Assembly (NCBI GenBank): GCA_013397075.1
Contig: VWZS01009947.1
Location: 744,001-808,000, forward strand
DNA: 64,000 nucleotides
From: Rhabdornis inornatus
Lineage: Eukaryota > Chordata > Aves > Passeriformes > Rhabdornithidae
Reading direction: 5' to 3'
The number at the start of each line of letters is the position of its first letter. Position 1 is the first letter of the stretch. A model generated the notes under the pieces. It did not search any database and was not told the origin of the DNA. It saw nothing but the letters and a program-made list of their open reading frames with translations. This document shows positions 61,823 through 64,000 of this stretch, one piece after another. Both the position numbers and the translations under genes were made by a program.

Positions 61823-64000
61823 CTGAAACAGAAATTTAGGCAAGGTTACACAAGATGACTTTACAGGATGAAAGCAACTCAAGAGCCACCTGGGATTCTT
61901 CATTGCTCTGCTCTTTATTGCATTGTCTCCCCCATATTCTTGTACAATGCACATGGACTTGTGACATTTATTACAAACATTTCTGAAAGTGTAAAGTTAG
62001 CACTGTCACCTTGGTATGTCAGATAAAAAGAATCTCTTTCAGCTCAGATTATGGAACACAGAATAATAAAGTTTGATGGAGATACAGTTATCTTTGGCAT
62101 CTAAGCAGCAAACCTCAGTTCCTTAAACATATTCTGTTTCCAAGTAGAAGGATAGCCCATTTACAGATAGCAGGTTTACATTTTGTCCCTTTATACTGAC
62201 AGATCTTATAAATTATTTGGTCTCTCTACTGTTATGGTGATGATGGAATTCACCAACAAATAGGTTTAACATCTGCTAGGGAGAAAAATAAAAAAGGAAC
62301 CTGAAAAGATAAAGACTGCATCATTCTGATGTGATAAACCATAACAGGTTCAGTCTGGACATTAGGAAGCATTGCTTTACCAAGAGGTTGGACAGACACT
62401 GGAAAAGGCACCCAGAGAGGTGGCTGCTGCCCCAAGACTGTTGATTATTTAAGAGGCATTTGGACAATGTCCTTAACAACCTGCTTTAATTTGATCAGTC
62501 CTGGACTGGTCAGGCAGTTGTACTAGGTGAATGTTGTCAGTCCCTCCAACTGAAATATTCTGTTCTATCCTGTCTTAATCCTATCATATCCTGTAAAGTC
62601 AAGCAAAATCTCAGAACAGCCAAAGGAGCACAAAAGCATCCCCTCAGTTACAGTAGGAGCAGTATTAATCCTTATCTCCTTACCTCCCATGTAATCCACC
62701 TGAAATCATCTTCAGTATTCTAATCTCAATTAACCTTCTAAAAGAAGACCTACACTGACCCAGGAGCCAATTCTTTCTTCTTCCTTGACTGCTCAAAGGA
62801 AACTAGATTTCCTTCTAATGAATATATTTATGTCTACATAGGTGTAAGAGTCACTGGTAACATGAGGATTGCTTTCCAGGATCCTCATCTCCCATTATAA
62901 ACAACGAATAACTAACACTAACATTCCTAGGTAGAGATTGAACCATTGGACTCATCCTAAGGATACCAAAGGTGTATGAAGACTGTGTGGATCTTGCCAA
63001 TGCTGTCTGTGCATGAAAGCTTACTCACACTAGAAAAGCTACCCTGGGAGGTATACATAACAAAATGAAAAGTGTAGGTCTGTCAGAATACCTCAGCTAT
63101 TCCACCGTTATTTGGTTTAGAGATGAGAAGTAGCTCTACATTGCCTCCTGTTGAGCCACATTCAGAGAACACCTTGCTACCTGACAAATTCCTGCCAGGG
63201 TGCATATCAATATACAACAACAATTCCACACAACTTAAAATCTTCATATTTTGAATTAAAAACAAAGTCGTGAATGAGATTTGGATCTTTCCCTCTCTTT
63301 CTTCCACTGGATTTTCAACATGTAAACTAAAGGAGAATCTCCATTCATGACACTGACAAAATAGGTTTGTCCTCGTCTAGAGAAGGACTGCAATGCAGAC
63401 ACGTCAGGTCAGTGTCAGGTCACACAGTACAGGTCATAATTCTTTATTAATCCCTTGCAACCAACTGAACAACTAAGAAGAGCAGAGTTCAACAAAGCAT
63501 CATAAAGATGAATATCACTGCACAAAAAATACGAAAGCCTGGCAAAGTGGTAAGAGATACCAATTATATCAACAATTGCTATGCACACAGCATGTACCAC
63601 CTCATGATAATATATGCTGCAATTAATAACAAGGTGATGTTTCTCAAATTGAGAAGTTCTGATGTTTTTCCTTACTTCCCATTCCCAGCCACAGCAAGGA
63701 TAAGGATAAGCAGGAATCTGACAGATCCATATCTATGTCAAATAGCGCATTACAGAAATATGTAACTCCCTACCAACACTGTTAGGATGGCCACACCACA
63801 TTGGTAGACTGCCTTTTGCTGCCCTTTTCTGTGCAGAATAATACCAGCGGCAGCCACAACCCTGACAACAGTTTCACACTTGGCAGACCTTAACCTCCCT
63901 TGCAAAAATCAATATATAGCCTTGACAACGGAAAAATAAATTAAAACATACAATAGATAAATACAGCATTATTTTTATATGATAATCTTATCATCCTCAA
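61823..64000 (-). other. DAAM2: Intron preceding window exon 1 (partial)
   Basis: Contains a CR1 copy at 62325-62585. The preceding DAAM2 exon (ending in a Lys-rich segment after a WQIYC-like motif in the family) was not found here. Nothing else recognised. Confidence 0.8.
62325..62585 (+). mobile_element. CR1 LINE, 3' terminal fragment
   Basis: Sense on the plus strand, antisense to DAAM2. It shows the CR1 3' order: aggttcagtctggacattag, ccaagaggttggacagacac, ggcacccagagaggtggctg, tttaagaggcatttggacaa. It ends ccaactgaaatattctgttc followed by degenerate 3' repeat units. 5'-truncated and non-coding. Confidence 0.87.

Noticed and set aside
61823..64000. Upstream DAAM2 exon, start codon or promoter CpG island
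   Set aside because: No matching coding stretch with splice sites and no GC-rich island seen; these must lie further upstream.
1..64000. A novel multi-gene system, CRISPR array or prophage
   Set aside because: The window is intron-exon structured animal DNA with a single known gene; no regularly spaced repeats or prokaryotic gene organisation are present.

Overview
The window lies entirely inside one vertebrate protein-coding gene, read on the minus strand: DAAM2, the formin 'dishevelled-associated activator of morphogenesis 2'. I placed 20 consecutive coding exons by hand (61748-61822 down to 422-553). Every intron between them is GT-AG, and the joined exons give 2571 nt = 857 codons with no stop or frame break. 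Neither end of the gene is here. The 5' exons (promoter, start codon and about the first 85 residues) lie beyond position 64000. The 3' exons (end of FH2, the DAD tail, the 3' UTR) lie below position 1. Comparisons with mammalian DAAM proteins are from memory, not from a search.

The organism is most likely a passerine bird. There are avian-type CR1 retrotransposon copies, and at 18763-18890 a tRNA-Ile-headed SINE with a CR1-like 3' tail. That is the structure of TguSINE1, known from zebra finch and other passerines. Introns are compact (380 bp to 8.4 kb) and interspersed repeats are sparse, as usual in bird genomes.

Layout from the 5' side (high coordinates): window exons 1-7 (61.8-37.2 kb) encode most of the GBD/FH3 regulatory region. 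Exons 8-10 (35.8-33.6 kb) encode the end of that region and the coiled coil. Exon 11 (32.4-32.7 kb) holds the whole proline-rich FH1 and the start of FH2. Exons 12-20 (25.5-0.4 kb) encode the FH2 actin-assembly domain. The rest is intron, with two clear CR1 copies, one SINE, a few older repeats, simple repeats and low-complexity tracts. A few repeat-free stretches look like possible conserved regulatory DNA.

I found no second gene, functional RNA gene, CRISPR, operon or undescribed system. The most useful second looks are a possible enhancer block near 57.0-57.7 kb, a TTTG microsatellite beside one splice acceptor, an atypical acceptor before an 85-nt exon, and a 21-bp coding repeat in FH1.
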